From contig CM042143.1 of the NCBI GenBank assembly GCA_023376005.1, positions 88,509,140-88,573,139 on the forward strand: a DNA stretch of 64,000 nt. The letters run 5' to 3'. Position 1 is the stretch's first letter. The number at the start of each line of letters is the position of its first letter. The notes under the pieces are model-generated. The model made no database searches. It had not been told where the DNA came from and saw nothing but the letters and a program-made list of their open reading frames with translations. A program made the position numbers and the translations under genes. This DNA comes from Doryteuthis pealeii. Its lineage: Eukaryota > Mollusca > Cephalopoda > Myopsida > Loliginidae. Below are positions 43,621 through 57,065 of this stretch, in pieces.

Positions 43621-45392
43621 ATACTGCACTCAGGAATCTGACATATACAGTTATATCAAGTGATTTTAAGTTAAGTATTGTCAAATCATTAAATACAGTA
43701 GGGATAAATCTTAGTTTAGTTAGCATGTGCTCTATGAGGTTAGATGTTGCGTACACATGCCCGCTGTTATTAGTGTGTTTAGAATCCTGCAATGTGTCTT
43801 ATATCACTAAGAATAAGTTACATAGATATATGGTGTAGTTATTTGCATACTGGTTTGAACAACCGGGTTTTAATAAATACATTACTGTGGTGTCTATAGG
43901 AGTGCTCTTATAGTATCATTGTATGATTAGTATTTCAACCATTAAATCAAACCCTCTGAATGATTATAGTAGAGAACCAGTAAATATATTAAATAAGGCA
44001 TAAATCTTTTTATATGCATTTTAAATTAATGTTTGATGTTCGCTGTTATCCTCATCTTTTTTGTGGTATATTAAACACACACTGTTTTAGCTGCTGTATC
44101 CTCTGGCTTGGTCAGATGTTCCATGTGTATTTGAGCAGAGTAATGACCAATAGGAATCATTTTTAATAGTTTGACTGTTAATAAAGAGCCGTCGAAGAAC
44201 TTTTGAAGATCTATTCAAATAATGACATTGTTTTTTGCATCTATCAGTTCAACATGTGTTCAAGAAGAATCAGGTTGGGTCATTACTATGCTCAGATAAT
44301 AGGGAAACTGAGGAAGGCTAATTGAATAAAACAAAAATTGCCTTACTTTCCATATTTATCAGAAGATGCTGTTACAACCTGGATAGAAATACCTCTTTTC
44401 ATTTAGCATACTTGACTATAAAAATCGAATCACGATGTAAATTAATAAAAAAGATCTCACCTTTTCATATAGAATTTATACATTTTATAAATTTCTGTCA
44501 GTTTCTGGTATTCATCGTTACAATAACACACAAAAGTGTAATTAAATAAAAACGAGATCTCAGACTTGTTCATTCTCAAAAATAAACTTTTAGAATTACA
44601 CATTGAGTGAATATTAAATAAATAAATAAATCTATTTAGTATTGTAAATAACAGGTGCAAGAAAACATAAAACTTTATTGCAAACACAGACATAAAAATG
44701 AGGGTTCAGTTTTTTTAGGTAGGAATTTAGAGATTTTAGGATTACCATTTTGTGTATTTGCAAAAAATTATGTTTTTGCACCTTCATCGCATAAGGACAC
44801 TGCCGGGTGTGATTAAAAAAAACAAAAAAAAAAATTATTTATTCTGCATTTGCGGCATGAATCTGCAAGCCAATTCTTAAGTGAAAAATAAACAGTTGAT
44901 ATAACTTGCTTATAATTTCTGACGTATTCAGGTAGTTATTCCCACTTGATAATCATATGATTAGAAATGTGTGAAACCAAACATCTCAAATTTTACAATT
45001 GGATTGGAAACTTGCTTTTTCTTATAACACATTTTAACAATTATTGTCTACAAAAATAACAAATGAAAACAAACAAAAAAAGAGTATTTGTCTATAATTT
45101 TGGAGGGACTTGATAAATTTGGATTATTTGGATATATTTAGACTATTAGTCCCTCATCTTTATTATTATATTACAACAACGTTTCAGGTATGTGCTTAAC
45201 ACTTGTATCCAGTATGGTTACGGGATGAGAAGCAGTCTACACTCATGGAGAATATATAGGTTCAGTTTGAGATCATGAAGGCTCCAGATTATGAAATGAA
45301 GGTTCTCGATCAACAAGAAACATGAAGGAGGGCAACGGAGGGCAATCACTGAATGTTGTTTAACATAAGATAAAGAATGCTGAATATACACT
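43620..45392. other. Unassigned sequence before the gap
   Basis: It holds short open frames on both strands, none recognised. Stretches near 44040-44120 (TTATCCTCATCTTTTTTGTG) and 45150-45200 resemble 21890-21990, a probable transposon end. Small indels are frequent here. Confidence 0.4.
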
Positions 45393-45492
45393 NNNNNNNN
45401 NNNNNNNNNNNNNNNNNNNNNNNNNNNNNNNNNNNNNNNNNNNNNNNNNNNNNNNNNNNNNNNNNNNNNNNNNNNNNNNNNNNNNNNNNNNN
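45393..45492. other. Assembly gap of exactly 100 N
   Basis: A run of 100 N, the usual placeholder for a scaffold gap of unknown size. The left arm of the giant inverted repeat starts at its edge. Confidence 0.99.
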
Positions 45493-46080
45493 AAAAAAAA
45501 AAATCCTTCTTTGAAAGTTGTTACATCCTGTTGTTTTTGACAAGAAGAAAATTTTGAGCAGAAACGGATCTTGTGTTGTTGGTTGACATATTCCTACAAC
45601 TGTTGGTAAAATAATTCTAGTGGAATTCTTCTGACATGTGAAGTTCTGTGGAATCACAAGCACACAACGGTCAGTCGGTTTCTGCCAGGCAATGCTGTAC
45701 TGGTCTTTGTCCCGGTTCCTTAAGTATTCTCATCCCTCTACAAGATCCTTTCTGTAACGATAAAAACAAATAAAGAATTAATACAAAGACAAGCCCATTA
45801 AAGTTTAGTGGCCATATCAAACCTTTGTGGGTCTATCTAAAGTGCCAATGTAGCGATTGTCTTCCTTTGTGAAATAGGATTGAAGATTGGGAAAAAGGGT
45901 TATCTTCCCTTGCCACGCAGGGTTTGCATTGGGGGGGGCCGTCACTATTGCTATTTAACACAGCCAGAGCAAAAAACTCTCTTTTTCTCATCTGGAATCT
46001 CCAGATTGAACAAAAAAAAACTATTGTTATTAAAATAATGTCCATGCAAGGAATATTTTCTTTTTCAAGGAAAAACACAA

Positions 46081-46848
46081 TCTCTATTAATAATGCAGAT
46101 TCGCTTCCGCGCTTTGTGTCTGTAACAAAAAATTACGGCACTCTATAACGTCACATTACCCAAAATCGATCATAACATAGAATAAAATTACACTCAAAAT
46201 TTGAACATGCAACAATTAGACAGTCCTCAATTGTTTTTAAAAACAAGTTTTTAATAAATTACATGACGTGGTATATATATCTATATATAGTTGTTTTATT
46301 TTATACATATTTAAAGTTTTACATTCAAATTGTTTTATTTTTTAATCCTTTACGAATTTGATGATTTTACTTACTGTAGGGTACAAACTCGCTGACTGAA
46401 TTTTTTTTTTTTCTTATATTTTTTATTTTTTTCTTTTACTTTGCTTTTTTTTTTATTTTTTTTTTTTTTTATTTTTTTTTATTATTTTTTTTTATTTTAA
46501 TTATTTTTTTTTTTTTATTTTTTTTTTTTTTTATCTTTCTTATTTTTTTTTTTTTTACATTTTTATATCTATTTTTTAGTTTTTTTTTTTTTTATCTTTT
46601 TTATATTTTTTATATTTTTTTTTTTTTTTTTTACTTTTTTTTTTTTTTATTTATTTATTTTTTTTTTTTATATATTTGTTTTTTTTATTTTGTCTGTTTT
46701 TTGTTCTTTTATATTTATGTCTTTTATTTTAATTTTTTCCTTTTTCTTTTTTTTTTCTGTTTTTTTTAATTTTTTTTTACTCCACACTAGCAATATGTTC
46801 AAAAATCTATTTTACATCGCCCGGAGGCGTTTTTTTATTTTGTACTAG
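46081..46848 (+). mobile_element. Non-autonomous Helitron, family 2 (left arm) with T-rich expansion
   Basis: It is the mirror of 60415-60808: start TCTCTATTAATAATGCAG after A, end hairpin CGCCCGGAGGCG, AT spacer, CTAG, T. It is 374 bases longer because of the T-rich tract at 46401-46778. Confidence 0.72.
46401..46778 (+). repeat. T-rich low-complexity tract present in only one arm
   Basis: About 380 bases are almost pure T, broken mostly by single A or C bases. The equivalent spot in the right arm (about 60487-60511) has only a short A-run. It may be a real expansion or a sequencing artefact. Confidence 0.85.
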
Positions 46849-48049
46849 TCTTTCAATAAATAGTGATTCAGTTCAAACCCCATATTGAGTTCAAGCAAAC
46901 ACAATTTTTACTTTTGTTTAAGTTGACTGAAAAGCGGAAGAAGAAGTCTTAACGACATTATTCTTTTCAAGAAAAACATGCTTCCACTGTTTTCAAAAAT
47001 AGTTACGTGTGCCCCAGTATAAATGTTACCTACAATTACTGAAAACTTTTTCCTTGTGTACTTCCATTGAGTATTTTCAATGTGAGTCTGTTAAATCCGT
47101 AATTACTACTGTTGTACATCTTACATATTAGAACGGTGTTGGGGCGTCTTTCTTGCTATGAGTTTGAATCACCGTCGCCACTTGTTGTGTCCTTAAAAGG
47201 ATACAACCAAACTAGGCTGTAGTCAAGTGGAAGGACCAGTCAAACACGTTCGTAGATTTAAGATAGAGGGTTTTATTTGCAGAGAGATACAATAGACAGA
47301 CAAGAAATAGTAAGGCCACACTACTAATCCTCGAAAACAGCCCAGCATAATGCAGTGCTTTCTATATATATAGTCAGACCACATGGGTAAGAGAGAGTGT
47401 GGATATTCCAATACATTCATTACTTTAACTATACATGTGCATTATTATACTCAATACTCATAGAGGTTTTGGCCACCAGCCTTGTGAAAGCCATATAACA
47501 TGCGAGCCTTTTTACACTCACATGTCTGCATGGAGCGTCACTACACATGGTCCTGTATTAAATAAACAACAACCTTTTGAGATAGGACTTTATCTCTTTG
47601 TTGAATTCTTTTCTTCCTTAGGACGTTCATCTCATGTTTATTTTTTGTATTTTATGTTGAATGTTGCTCAACAATTAAAGTCTGTATGTGTTATGTTATC
47701 TCTTTGTTGGAATTTGTTGTATACTGGGTGCCAGCATAAGTACGCCCTTTTTAATTCTGTATCTTATAATGTCTATTTTCTTATTATTTTCTTTAATTAA
47801 TTTTCTAAATCTTTATTTTTTCAGATATTTTATACAACCATGAGATTAACAAGGAACTGAGAGTAAAATCAATTCAATTGTACTATCAAAAATAATAAAA
47901 AAGGCTTAATCTTGTTCCACTAAACAAAGGGCGGTTACTTATGCCGCACCCTGTATATTCACCTGCATTCAGAGGCTTTACTGGGGCCCCTAACATATTA
48001 TAAGAAGTGGTATTAGCTACTGAAGCTATAAGTAAGTTAAGTCATTGGG

Positions 48050-48290
48050 TGGCCTTAAAGTCGGTATCAAACAAGACAGCGAAGGAGTCTATCCCCTTTT
48101 CACTAGCGCTAGACAAGAAGATTGTTTTTTGGCATCTGAGGTGGAGAGCCACACTACCATCAGCTCCTTACTTTACCGCCACAAAGATCCCTGTGCTACT
48201 CATGCGCTGAGTTGGCGAGGGCGGTATCGGGCAAGGAACCTGTGGTTCCTATAGCCCGAACACTCTACGACTGAGCTAAACCAGTGACCC
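48050..48290 (-). repeat. SINE family 1 in the left arm of the giant inverted repeat
   Basis: It is the mirror of the copy at 58968-59205. It carries several one-base insertions and losses relative to that copy (for example CCGCCACAAAGATCCC against CCGCACAGATCCC). Confidence 0.8.
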
Positions 48291-48319
48291 TGAAGTGATG
48301 TGACACAAAATCATACCAA

Positions 48320-48970
48320 ATCCATCCTTGTAGAAGAACAGTAAAATTGTAAAAAATTTCAACATTCTTAGGAATCTTAAAGATAATAGGATATTCATTT
48401 TGGTAATCTTGAATTTTAAAATTGGGAAATTCCGAATGGACTTGTTATTTAATTGAAAAACTTCTGTTAAAATAAGTTTCACCATTAAATATTGTGATTG
48501 TAAAATTTCAAACATTGTGATGAAACTCAAATTGACATGAAATATAATTTTTGGCAGTTTTCTTGGACTAAGCATTGTTGATATTTGCATTTACAGAAAG
48601 GAGATATTATTCAATTTTAAAAAGTGTTTCCAATAAAATTGAAATATTGTGATTGTGAAATTTCAACATTTTAATGTAACTCAGATTAAAATGAATACAT
48701 TTGTGACAATCTTGATTTTTGAAATTGACAATGCAAAAATTACTTATTACTTAATTGCAATCCACATGCTAAATAACAGTTTTGTATTAAATAAAATATT
48801 GTAATATTTAAACATTTAATGAAACTCAAAATGACATGAGTCTTGGACTATACATTATTGAAATTAGAGATGCAGAAATGACTTTTTTTTTAAATTTGAA
48901 AAACCATGTTAAAAAAAACAGCATTTCCATTAATTTCACATATTGTGATAGTATTGTTGGAAGACAAAAA
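48320..48970. repeat. Degenerate satellite, about 150-base unit (left arm; mirror at 58310-58930)
   Basis: The words ATATTGTGATTGT, TTTCAACATT, ATGAAACTCAAATTGACATGA and TTCTTGGACTA recur in the same order 3-4 times, and once more near 49400-49480. It is AT-rich and non-coding. Confidence 0.65.
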
Positions 48971-50639
48971 TTAGAATGGTCTCCCTTTTTACATTGTTAA
49001 GGGCTCTTCCATGTTGTGTCATTATTGGTCCAGTAACAAGACTAGAATCACTCTCTTCTTTTACGAACATTATGCTGAAAGTGACAGACGTGGTCGTTCA
49101 CACCTCAGCAGCTACCAAAGGTACCTGTCTTTGTTCCCAGACCTCTTGAGAAATAATAAGTGGTTTCCACCCCTTGTTGTTAAAACTTTCTTCATGTTCC
49201 ATGGAACGCATTGTGACCCTTTATAGTTGGGACTGGTACTTTGTTCCTTCTTTGTATGTGTGTAATTAAATCTTATGAAGCATTAATTGACTTGTCTTTT
49301 CCCAACCAAATATTATGTGTTAGGTTACCCCTCTTTGGATAAACCTAATGCATTATAGGAAATACAGGTGTTAGCTATGAGTTAAGACCTCACAAATTTC
49401 TTATAGTATGATTTCACCTTGTTAATGTAACTCAAGATGACATTAAATACTTGTTGGCTGTTTCTTGGACAATAAAAGTAAATTTGTTTGTTTATCCCCT
49501 ATAAGTATCAATATGATTACTTTAATCAGTAAATCAGTTAGAATGTCTCCAAAAGTATCAGTATGGGCAACATGTTATGGCAAAGCATATGCCTTATTAA
49601 AATGACCTTTGAGTTTATTGGTGTCACTATGGTTCACTTATCAAATATGTTAAAATTTACTTTTTAGCTTTTTTGTAAACAAATACATACACCCACACAC
49701 ACACACACACACCATGATAAAGATTTGCTGATCAAAAGTGAACTAGTTTCTAAATGTAGGACATATCAACAAATTTTTCTAGTGTCAACTACCACCTGAC
49801 CCTAATTAATCCCCATATTTATGCCCCTTTTAAATTTATTTGTTTTATTTTTCTTTTCTTTTACATCTGAACACTGTGTACTTAATATCCCTAAGCATTT
49901 TTTTATGATTTGTGCATAAGCTCATCTAAAAGATTCTATCACATTATACAAACACTTTTACCAACCACTTTTTACTATTCACCCGTCTGAAGATTGCCTA
50001 ATATGCATGAAACTTGAGTAACGTATTATACCATAATATTGTATTTGAGGTTTTAAATCTGCTCTGCTAATTTTAGAATTGAACACCTTTCCTATTTGCT
50101 ATTCCTTCATTATTATATATATTATATATATAATTATAATGTACTGTGTCTTGTTTCTTATAAATAGCCTGTTTCTTCTTGTGTGAAAATACTCTTAAAT
50201 TAAATCCCGCGGTAACCCTGTACTGGCTTTTAGAACAACACCAGAGTGCAAGTCTTTTTGTGTCAACCGAGCTTTATTGCTCCTCTGATCGTCGCTAGAT
50301 CCGCAACACGAGAAGAATAAGAAGATGTTATAATAACAGAATTGCATGATCGGAGTTAGTAAATTTATCAATTACACCTGGTGAAGTAGCAGTCAAAATT
50401 GGGAGAAAAGCAAAAAAGGAAGGAAAACAGGCCAGTTGATTTTCAGCTAACTAAAGGTCGGCATTGTGTTGCTTCTCTAGTCCTTGGGTCCCTAATTTAT
50501 GCATTATTCATAATCAGCTGATTATTTTTCTGACGTCATTCCCCTACGTATTTCTGTATATTTTAATTTCCATTGTATATTGTTATATTGTATTATATAA
50601 GTATATTATGAATTTAACTAAACGAATTCAAGGTCCCTC

Positions 50640-51030
50640 CGATCAATCGCTCGGTCACGTCCAAGCCCTAGCCACCTATATGATTTTCCCAACCCTATTG
50701 CCCTTATGCAAGCACCCAACTCCTTTTTATCATATGGGTGCTAGAGGCGGTGGCTGCGGTCTATTCCTGGAATGACGTGTAAACTCTATCTGATGGTGAG
50801 GTTCCAGTTCTGGAGTTTGGGAATGTGAGCACCCCTTCATTACATTCGCTCCCTGGTCCCACTCTGACCTGGAGTGGTGACTTGTAGGGTCCCATCTATG
50901 CCGGTTAAAATAGAAAATTAATTATAAAAAAATATGTATTATCCATAAAGAATTATTTATTTCAAAACTTTATCGGCATTAATGACCCCACTGAGGTTGA
51001 TATGCCGTAAAACAAACAAACCAAACCACA
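50640..51030 (+). repeat. Repeat family B in the left arm
   Basis: Landmarks CAAGCCCTAGCCACCTATA, CTATCTGATGGTGAGGTTCC and TTGATATGCCGTAAAACAAA. It mirrors 56230-56650. Confidence 0.7.
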
Positions 51031-51039
51031 AATGCATTC

Positions 51040-51395
51040 TAACCAAATTCTTCCTTCTAAAATATTTTTCAAAATATTTTTTCTTTCTCCTTCACCATAA
51101 TTACTTTTTACTAAGATTGATGTTTTGCAACTCTTAATTACTGCTGATCACTAATTATATATATATATATATATATATACACAAGACTTGTCTAGTATAT
51201 ATAGTTCGTGTATTTCCTAACCCCTCCCAATCCCGCCCACCAAAACCCCACTCCCTCAATGCCAGAGCGTCATTGTTCAAGATGCAGTTAAATACGAAAA
51301 TTCTGAATACTGAGTTACAATACAAGCTGTCTCCACTTAAAGATGGTACAATACTCTCCCACTCTCATTTCCTTCTAAATATAGTATTTATTATT

Positions 51396-51431
<36 letters not shown>

Positions 51432-53580
51432 CTTATGTATACTTGAAACAGATTAGTGTTATCACTTCCGTGCACTCACCCCTCTACCCTATCTTTCCCA
51501 ACTCTTTCTTTCTTATTATATTTTTTCTGTGTAGCATGTTCGTTCTTCCTTCTTTCTCGTTATATTAAAAAAAGAATGCGTCCATTATTTAGCTGAGGTC
51601 GACACGTATTTGACGTCCTCATTTTTAACCAGATGATGTTGCAAGATAAATGGGTTTGATTTTAAGACACCCAATATCAATAGATATAATTGATAAGAGC
51701 TTGCAGACTGACAAAAGAGAATTTTGTTACCCCAATTTTGATCTTGTGTTTCATTAAAGCTGAGCTTAAATAAATCTATCCTAATCCGAATTTGTGTTGC
51801 GCGTGGATAAAAAAAGACATTAATCAACTCCGAGCATCATTATATTTAAAACTTGATATGATGCCCCTACATATATTGTGCGAGAAATAAGTAAATCTAT
51901 ATAATCAATACTCGTGTTGCTTCGGAGTATGCACTTACAGGGTCTTGACAACACTCTCTGAGCATTCCAGATTTTTTTTATTTGAGGGCTATTGTTATTT
52001 TAAATCATATTAGTAAATAAAGCTGTTAAATGGATTCAAAAACTGATTGAATTATGCAAATATCCCAATGTTCAAAAGTTAGAGAATTTAAGCCAAATTG
52101 GGGTACAAAATGGACATGATTTTGCTAAAAACATGTCAAATCATGGACCAATTCAGAAACAATGAAATTCAGTATTTCTCCCAATTTCTTTATTTTTTGA
52201 GCAATTTTGATAAAACTTGGCATTCTTATGAAAATGTATGTTCTTTCTGTCTGCACTGAAATTGTATGTATCTCTATGCTGTAAACCAATTATTTAGAGA
52301 ATAAGAGGTACTGGATAGCAGTTCTTTTTAAAGTTTACCACAAGATTATTCACATTTTCATTTTCTATACTGCATGTATTACACATATATAATATAATTA
52401 AATATATAACATTACTTTGAACAAAAATACATTTCTAAAAATGCTGCTGCTTGAATTACATACCAAGAAAAACTACCTATTTACATTATTACTCTTTACA
52501 CAGAAGCTGTCTGCATGTGCAGAGTTTTGTTTACATTTCTCGTAATTTTAAGTTGGTTTTCCAAAAATTGAAAGTTTGACAAAGAAACCCCTGACTGTTT
52601 AAGCAACATTCTAATAACACTTATATATGAAAAAATAAGTCTGAGACTATCTTCTATTATTTGATGAAGTGCTTTTTTTTTTGCTTATCTTATACTTTTT
52701 GAAAAATCTCCATCAACTTTTGTCTATCATTTTTTCGCTTCAAAATCGGAACAAGAAAAAAACAACTTCCTACTTTTTTTTTTAAGGTGTGTGCTAATTA
52801 AGTGTTAAAATTTCAAGAATATTGATAAAGATTAGCACTTTGATTTTACAAAATAAATTAGCCGTATAACATTTCATCTGAGAAAAAAATCATATTACAA
52901 ATTTTCCGGCTGATTGGAAAAAAAATATTGTTTAAACTCGCCGTAAAATAATGCAATAGATAAAAAATACATAAAAATTCTATTAGAACAGATTATTTTA
53001 TTTTATTAAACCATATTAAATATTTTTAAGTTTGGCCTGTGAAATGCAAGAAATTGACGATTTAAACCTGATTAAGGTCGAGATTTGGAACTGTCCAACA
53101 CAATCATGGAAACAAGCTGGTGTTCTTACCTCTGGTTAAAAATGAGACCGTTCAAATCATCCAAGATTAGAAGGCAAAAATGTATACCCTAGATTAAACT
53201 GAAGTGTTGCTTATCAAAGAATTCCTTATTCTTATGAGTCCTGAAAGAAGAGAGTAGGGGAAAGATAGAGATAGGGTGAGCACAGAGATAGTCTATAAAT
53301 GCTAATCTGTTTCAATTGTACTATAAGAAAAGATGATAAGAGAGAGTTAAAAAAGTGAGCAAGAGAGTTAAATGCAAGATATGGCAAATATAGGCTCTCA
53401 AGTAAACATGATCAAGTCATAGATAATAGAATTATCATACTGTGGTATATCCACAGGTCCTGCCTAGTAAGATAAATAAAAATAATTAAATGAAATGATA
53501 AAAAATGATTAAAAGAAACAAAATAACATTGTAGGAAATATGAATAAATAAAATAATAATATAAAAAATTAATTAAATTA
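51040..53580. other. Inner part of the left arm, no gene recognised
   Basis: AT-rich sequence mirrored in 53740-56200. It contains (AT)n runs (51158-51179, 51398-51431) and a dispersed-repeat piece. The two arms do not share a long open frame, arguing against a hidden gene. Confidence 0.5.
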
Positions 53581-53631
53581 AATTACATTTTCCCATGGAT
53601 GCCAAACAATAAAAGAACCAGAAAGGGGTTT

Positions 53632-53684
53632 GGCATTTATCTGCCCATTGTTTATGGACCCTCTAACTTCTGAAAAAGATAATC
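53632..53684. other. Spacer of the giant inverted repeat
   Basis: This is a unique 53-base stretch (GGCATTTATCTGCCCATTG at its start) between the two arms. It is not itself palindromic and does not resemble the standard SMRTbell hairpin adapter as I know it. Confidence 0.85.
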
Positions 53685-56229
53685 AAACCCCTTTCTGGTT
53701 CTTTTATTGTTTGGCATCATGGGAAAAAATGTATTTAATAATTTAATTTTTTATTATTATTATTTTATTTATTCATTTTCCTACAATGTATTTATTTTGT
53801 TTCTTTTAAATCATTTTTTATCATTTCATTTAATTATTTTATTTATCTTCTAGCAGGACCTGTGGATATACCACAGTTATGATAATTTAATTATTATGAC
53901 ATTTGATATGTTTACTTGAGAGCTATATTTGATAATCTTGATTTAACTCTCTCTACAAACTTTTTTTCTCTCTTGCCATTCTTTCATTATTGTCAATGAA
54001 AAACAGATTAGCATTATCGCTTCTCTGTGCTCACCCCTATCTCTATCTTTCCCCTACTCTCTTCTTTCAGCACTCATAAGAAATTAGAATTCTTTTGATA
54101 AGCAAACACTAGTTAATCAGGGTATACATTTTTGCATTTAATCTTGGATGATTTGAAAACGCGTCTCATTTTTAACCAGAGTAAGAACACCAGCTGTTTC
54201 ATTGATTGGTTGGACATTTCCAATTCCGACCTTAATCGTTTAAATCGCAATTTTCTTGCATTTCACAGGCCCAAACTTAAAAATATTTATATGGTTGTAA
54301 AATAAAAAAATAATCTTTCTAATATGTTAATTTTATGTGATTTTTATCTATTGCATTATTTTTACGGCGAGTTAAAACAATATTTTTTTCCAACAGCCGG
54401 AAATTTGTAATATGACTTTTTTCTCAGAATGAAATTTATACGGTAATTTATTTTGTAAAATCAAAGTGGCTAATCTTTTATCAATAATTCTTGAAATTTA
54501 CACTTAATTAGCACACACCTAAAAAAAACAAGTAGGAACTGTGTTTTTTTCTTTCCGATTTTTGGAAGCGAAAAAATGATAGACAAAAGTTGATGGAGAT
54601 TTCTTCAAAAAAGTATAAGATAAGCAAAAAAAAAAAGCACTTCATCACTAATAGAAGATAGTCTCAGAATTATTTTCATATATAACGTGTTATTTAGATG
54701 TTGCTTAACAGTCAGGTTTCTTTGTCAAACTTTCAATTTTGGAAAAACAACTTAAAATTACGAGAAATGTAAACAAAACTCTGCACATGCAGACAGCTTT
54801 GTGTAAAAGTATTATGTAAATAGGTAAGTTATTTCTTGTATGTAATTCAACAGCAGCATTTAGAAATGTATTTTAAGTTCAAAGTAATGTAATATTTTAA
54901 TTAATATATTGTTATTACATGCAGTATAAAATGAAAATGTTGAATAATCTTGTGGTTAAACTTTAAAAAAAACCTGCTATCAGTACCTCTTATTCTCTAA
55001 ATAATTGGTTACAGCATAGAGATACATACAATTTCAGTGCAGAAATCAGAAAGAACATACAATTTTCCATAAGAATGCCAAGTTTTATCAAAATTGCTCC
55101 AAAAATAAAGAAATTGGAGAATTACTGAATTTCTTGTTCTGAATTGGTCCATGATTTACATGTTTTTACAAAAAATCATGTCCACTTTTGTACCCCCGAA
55201 TTTGGGGCTTTAAAATTCTCATAACTTTTGAACCATTGGGGATATTTGCATAAATTCAATCAGTTTTGAACTCCATTTACACAGCTCTATTTAACTAATA
55301 TGATTAATAACAATAACCTCAAATAAAAAAAAAATCAACTGGGAATGCTACAGAGAGTGTTGTAAGATGATAAGTCATACTCCGAAGCAACACGAGTATT
55401 GATATATAGATTTTACTTATTCTCCCACAATATATGTTAGGGCATCATATCAAGTTTTAAATATAATGATCTCGGAGTTGATTAATTCTTTTTTTATCCA
55501 CGCCAACACAAATTAGGATTAGGAATAGATTTATTGCTCAGCTTAATGAAACACAAGATCAAAATTGGGCGGTAACAAATTCTCTTTTGTTCAGTCTGCC
55601 AAGCTCTTATCAATCCTCTATATATGATATGGTGTCCTTAAAAAATACAACCATTATCATCTTGCAACATCATCTGGTTAAAAAATGAGACCGTCCAAAT
55701 ACGTGTCGACACCTCAGCTAAATAATGGACCATTCTTTTTTTAATATAAAGAGAAAAGGGAAGAAAAAGAACATGCTACACAAAAAATATAATAAGAAAG
55801 AAAGAGTATGGAAAGATAGGGAGAGTGAGTGTCACGCAAGTGATAACACTAATCTGTTTCAAGTTACATAAGTAATTATTATATTATATATATATATATA
55901 ATAATATAATAATAAATATATATTATGAAGGAAATGAAGTGGAAGAGTTATTGTACCAATCTTTAAAAGTGGAGACAGCTTGTATTGAAAATCAGTATTC
56001 AGAATTTTAGTTTAACCTGCATCTTGAAACATGACCTCTGCACTGTAGGAAATACACAACTATATATACTAGACAATTCTTTGTATATAGATATATATAT
56101 TATATAATTAGTGATCAGAGGTAATTAAGAGTGCAAAACAATCAATCTTAGTAAAAGTAAATTATGGTGAAGAAGAAAGAAAAAAAATATTTTGAAAAAT
56201 ATTTTAAAAGGAAGAATTTGGTTAGAATG

Positions 56230-56650
56230 CATTTTGATGGTTTGGTTTGTTTTGTTTTACGGCATATCAACCTCAGTGGTCAGTTAATGCCGATAAAGTT
56301 TTGAAATAAATCAATTCTTAATGGATAATACAATTTTTTTATAAATACATTTTTCTATTTAACCCATAGATGGGACCCTAACAAGTACTACCACTCCAGG
56401 TCAGAGTGGACCAGGGAGCAATGGTGATGAAGGGGTGCTCCACATTCCCCAAACCTCCAGAACTGGAAACCTCACCATCAGAAGAGTTTAACGTCATTCC
56501 CAGACATGTAGACCCGCAGCCACCGCCTTCTAGCACCCATATGATAAAAAGGAGTTGGGGCTTGCCATAAGGGCAATAGGGTTGGGAAAATCATATTAGG
56601 TGCTAGGGCTTGACGTGACCAGCCCGATTGATCGGAGGGGACCTTTGAAT
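56230..56650 (-). repeat. Repeat family B in the right arm
   Basis: It reads GGCATATCAACCTCAGTGG through GGGTTGGGAAAATCATATTAG. It is the mirror of the copy at 50640-51030 and very like the copies at 27640 and 35535. Confidence 0.7.
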
Positions 56651-56859
56651 TGTTTAGTTAAAATTCCAATATACTTATATAATACAATATAACAATATAC
56701 AATGGAATTAAAATATACAGAAATACGTAGGGGAATGACGTCAGAAAAATAATCAGCTGATATCAATAATCATAAAATAGACCAAAGTGACTAGAGAAGC
56801 AACCAATGCCGACCTTAGCTTAGCTGAAAATCAACTGGCCTGTTTTCCTTCCTTTTTCT

Positions 56860-57065
56860 TTCTTCTCCCAATTTTGACTGCTTAGCTCACCATGTGAATT
56901 GATAAATTTACTAACTCCGATCATGCCAATTCTTTATTATAAAACATCTTTCTATCTCTCTCTGTGTTGCGGACTACTACGACGATCAGAGGATGCAATA
57001 AACTTGTTGACACAAAAGACTTGCACTCTGGTTTGTTTCTAAAAGCCAGTACAGGGTTACCCGGG
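56860..57065 (+). mobile_element. LTR-like segment (mirrored at 50210-50420)
   Basis: TTATTATAAAACATC is a TATA-like site and GCAATAAACTTG holds a polyadenylation signal. They are followed by the short unit GACTTGCACTCTGG and a sharp end at AGGGTTACCC. The order TATA, AATAAA, short R/U5 suggests an LTR; no target duplication was found. Confidence 0.4.

Larger units (their letters stand above)
45493..53631 (+). repeat. Giant inverted repeat, left arm
   Basis: The arm is the reverse complement of 53685 to about 61405. Many landmarks pair: TTGTTACATCCTGTTGTTTT (45520) with the complement at 61343; the LTR; the SINE; family B; and the innermost AACCAGAAAGGGGTTT with AAACCCCTTTCTGGTT. The left arm begins directly at a 100-N gap. 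The arms differ by scattered small indels and the T-rich tract. Confidence 0.93.

Noticed and set aside
47435..47800. 121-codon plus-strand frame, mirrored in pieces at 59858-59455
   Set aside because: The mirror copy is broken into two frames, the segment starts in an LTR, and no domain is recognisable. It is likely LTR-retrotransposon or non-coding sequence.
48007..48254. Frames of 67-69 codons around 48 kb, and 75 codons at 58981-59208
   Set aside because: These are SINE family 1 translated; the same frame appears in other copies.
53632..53684. Residual sequencing-adapter sequence at the palindrome centre
   Set aside because: The 53-base spacer does not resemble the SMRTbell hairpin adapter as I know it. 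An artefact could still arise in other ways, so the palindrome's status stays open.
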